Shown piece by piece: positions 62,260-64,000 of a DNA stretch of 64,000 nucleotides. Within the stretch, counting starts at the first letter, position 1. Every line of letters begins with the position of its first letter. This stretch comes from G965220825 sp965220825. GTDB taxonomy: Bacteria; Pseudomonadota; Alphaproteobacteria; UBA828. The DNA lies in contig OZ244839.1 of NCBI GenBank assembly GCA_965220825.1, positions 744,001-808,000 on the forward strand, read 5' to 3'. Made by a program: the position numbers and the translations under genes. The notes under the pieces were generated by a model that had not been told where the DNA came from, ran no database searches, and saw only the letters and a list, made by a program, of their open reading frames with translations.

Positions 62260-62688
62260 ATGCTATCAAAGTCGCGATTCGCTCTCAATATCGAGGCTCC
62301 CGTGCACGCCATCTCTCGTGAGTCGCCCCTTGCCCCGGCGGCGCGAGCCGTGCGCCTTGCCGATCGCTGCGGGGCGGTTGTCGCGGTGGTGCTGATAGTG
62401 CTTGGCGCAGTCACGGCGGCGGGATGCACGGAGCAGGAGCATGTCGAGGCATCGATAATCGATGCCGTCCGGACCCTGTCGGGAGACCCTGAATGGATCG
62501 ACGAGGAGGTTCCCGGCGGAGAGGCGCCCTATCGCAGCTTGAGCGAGGTTCCGGATGCACCACCCGTCGCACCCACCGCCGAGGCGCGCGAGGCGCTGGT
62601 GCATGAGCTTCTGGAGGTGCGCGATGACGCCCGCCGCAGGGACACCCAGTTGCGACAGAGTGCGGAGCCGCGTGCGGATGGATCGTAA
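62260..62688 (+). CDS. Small predicted lipoprotein, function unknown
   Basis: Up to 142 residues. A hydrophobic stretch (VVAVVLIVLGAVTAAGC) ends in a lipobox, so the mature form would begin at that Cys and be about 87 residues, acidic and helical (VPTAEAREALVHELLEVRDDARRRD-like region). The true start is unclear: GTG codons at 62302 and 62350 would give a more normal signal length than the ATG at 62260. I do not recognise the family. It lies just upstream of hom on the same strand. Confidence 0.6.
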   Translation: MLSKSRFALNIEAPVHAISRESPLAPAARAVRLADRCGAVVAVVLIVLGAVTAAGCTEQEHVEASIIDAVRTLSGDPEWIDEEVPGGEAPYRSLSEVPDAPPVAPTAEAREALVHELLEVRDDARRRDTQLRQSAEPRADGS

Positions 62689-62715
62689 GGCTTCTTGCGG
62701 CGCGTGGTGGCAAGG

Positions 62716-64000
62716 ATGCCGTCGAACGGTCGCGCCGTGAGCCGCGCGCTTCGTATCGGGATCGCCGGCCTCGGCACGGTGGGTTGCGGCACCCTCGCCT
62801 TGCTGCGCGCCAATGCGGAACTTCTCGCGATTCGCGCGGGCCGGCCCATCACCGTTACGGCGGTCTCCGCGCGAGACCGGAACAAGCGCCGCCCCGTTGA
62901 TCTCTCGGACCTCGTCTGGTGCACCGACCCGTTGGAGCTGGCGGCCCGGCCGGACGTGGATATGGTCGTCGAACTGGTCGGCGGCGCGGACGGTGTCGCA
63001 CTCGCGCTCTCCCGGGCCACGCTCGCCAACGGCAAGCATCTGGTCACCGCCAACAAGGCTCTGCTCGCGCACCACGGCACGGCGCTCGCGCGCGCGGCTC
63101 AGGACGCGGGCGTTCATCTCGGTTACGAGGCGGCGGTCGCCGGCGGTATCCCGATCGTCAAGGCGCTTCGCGAAGGCCTCGCCGGCAACCAGGTTGCCGG
63201 TATACACGGCATTCTCAACGGCACGTGCAACTACATCATGACGGCGATGCACGAAGCCGTACAGGCCGGGCAAAGCCACGAGTTCGCGGACGCGCTCGCC
63301 GAGGCCCAGAAACTCGGCTACGCCGAAGCCGACCCGTCCACCGATGTCGACGGCATCGATGCCGCTCACAAGCTCGCGATCCTCACGGGCATCGTCTTCG
63401 GCTGCGAGATCGACTTCGGCGCCGTGCATGTCGAAGGGATTCGCCATGTCAGCGGGCTGGATATCGCATTCGCCATGGAGCTCGGCTATCGGGTCAAGCT
63501 GCTGGGTATCGCGCGACGCGAGGGAAAGGCGATCACGCAGCGCGTCTACCCCTGCATGGTGCGCGAAACCGCCCCGATCGCGCGCGTATCCGGCGTATTC
63601 AATGCCGTCGTGGCGGAAGGAGACCAGGTCGGGCACGCGATATTCGAGGGTCCCGGCGCAGGTGCGGGCCCGACGGCTTCGGCGGTCGCTGCGGACATTG
63701 TGGACGTCGCGCGGGGCCGCATTCTTCCGGTTCTGGCCGTTCCGGCCGATGCGCTCCGCCGGCTCGAAACGCTGTCCGTGGATCGCCGCATCGGGGCCTA
63801 TTATATTCGCCTCATGGTGGTCGACCGGCCGGGTGTCATCGCCGACATAACCGCCTGCCTGCGTGACGAGCAGGTATCGGTCGAAGCGATGCTGCAACGG
63901 GGGCGCAATCCCGGCGAGCCCGTACCCGTCGTGCTGACGACTCACGAATCGAACGAGGCGTCGGTCGCGCGCGCTCTGGCGGCGATGGACCGCCTGGAGA
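62716..64000 (+). CDS. hom: Homoserine dehydrogenase (3' end outside the window)
   Basis: An NAD(P)-dependent enzyme reducing aspartate semialdehyde to homoserine for methionine and threonine. Visible parts are the GIAGLGTVGCG nucleotide loop, VTANKALLAHHG, GILNGTCNYI, and the catalytic region AQKLGYAEADPSTDVDGIDAAHKLAILTG (family-typical Lys/Asp). A C-terminal ACT domain begins near YYIRLMVVDRPGVIADI, where feedback by threonine acts. The frame is open through base 64000, missing only the last few residues. The start may be ATG 62716 or GTG 62737; neither has a strong ribosome site. Confidence 0.94.
   Translation, partial: MPSNGRAVSRALRIGIAGLGTVGCGTLALLRANAELLAIRAGRPITVTAVSARDRNKRRPVDLSDLVWCTDPLELAARPDVDMVVELVGGADGVALALSRATLANGKHLVTANKALLAHHGTALARAAQDAGVHLGYEAAVAGGIPIVKALREGLAGNQVAGIHGILNGTCNYIMTAMHEAVQAGQSHEFADALAEAQKLGYAEADPSTDVDGIDAAHKLAILTGIVFGCEIDFGAVHVEGIRHVSGLDIAFAMELGYRVKLLGIARREGKAITQRVYPCMVRETAPIARVSGVFNAVVAEGDQVGHAIFEGPGAGAGPTASAVAADIVDVARGRILPVLAVPADALRRLETLSVDRRIGAYYIRLMVVDRPGVIADITACLRDEQVSVEAMLQRGRNPGEPVPVVLTTHESNEASVARALAAMDRLE

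Overview
The window is a dense, G+C-rich stretch of chromosome (by eye roughly two thirds G+C). Gene order and gene families point to an alphaproteobacterium: ntrX-trkA-dat-hfq-hflX at the left edge, amidase-PBP1A-prfB beside rne, an RNase E with an acidic insertion in its S1 domain, a class I PHA synthase, a fused TrpE-TrpG anthranilate synthase and a DUF2155 gene next to mlaD. I cannot name the genus. I see no rRNA, tRNA, insertion sequence, prophage or CRISPR array. Almost every base belongs to an intact housekeeping, envelope or metabolic gene. The two edge genes (ntrX and hom) are cut by the window ends.

Layout. 1-4.7 kb (+): end of ntrX, then trkA, a D-amino-acid transaminase gene, hfq and hflX. 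4.7-6.8 kb (+): groES-groEL with its own promoter; this GroEL is divergent and sits between hflX and mazG. 6.9-15.7 kb (-): a long co-directional run of mltB-like, rlpA, dacA-like, tmk, holB, metG, tatD, an MBL hydrolase gene and mazG, covering peptidoglycan remodelling, DNA replication and tRNA charging. 15.8-22.2 kb: a 2-hydroxyacid dehydrogenase, a class III aminotransferase, an acyl-CoA synthetase/acyl-CoA dehydrogenase pair and a DsbA-like oxidoreductase. 22.2-29 kb: a large AsmA-type envelope protein (-), then glnE-bcp (+). 29-34 kb (-): amidase, PBP1A and prfB, with a textbook programmed frameshift in prfB. 34-37.8 kb (-): cofC, a fused cofG-cofH gene and a VOC protein, which together give a coenzyme F420 precursor operon placed between the amidase gene and rne. 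38.3-40.7 kb (+): rne. 40.8-45 kb: aminotransferase, a gamma-glutamyltransferase homologue that has lost its nucleophile, an M48 protease. 45-49.3 kb: a thiS-thiG fusion (-), then aroQ-accB-accC-aat (+). 49.2-52.4 kb (-): DUF2155, mlaD and trpEG. 52.6-54.3 kb (+): an amidohydrolase and a DUF59 protein of the kind found beside propane-type di-iron monooxygenases, but without a monooxygenase. 54.3-57.3 kb (-): metY, a CoA-binding protein and a Gfo/Idh dehydrogenase. 57.7-60.4 kb (+): rplM-rpsI, argC and a gamma carbonic anhydrase gene. 60.4-62.2 kb (-): phaC. 62.3-64 kb (+): a small lipoprotein and hom.

Most of this is core genome. The likely accessory pieces are the F420 operon, the extra groESL, and the amidohydrolase/DUF59 pair. 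Other points of interest are the dead-looking GGT, the ThiS-ThiG fusion with a buried Gly-Gly, and the rne leader.
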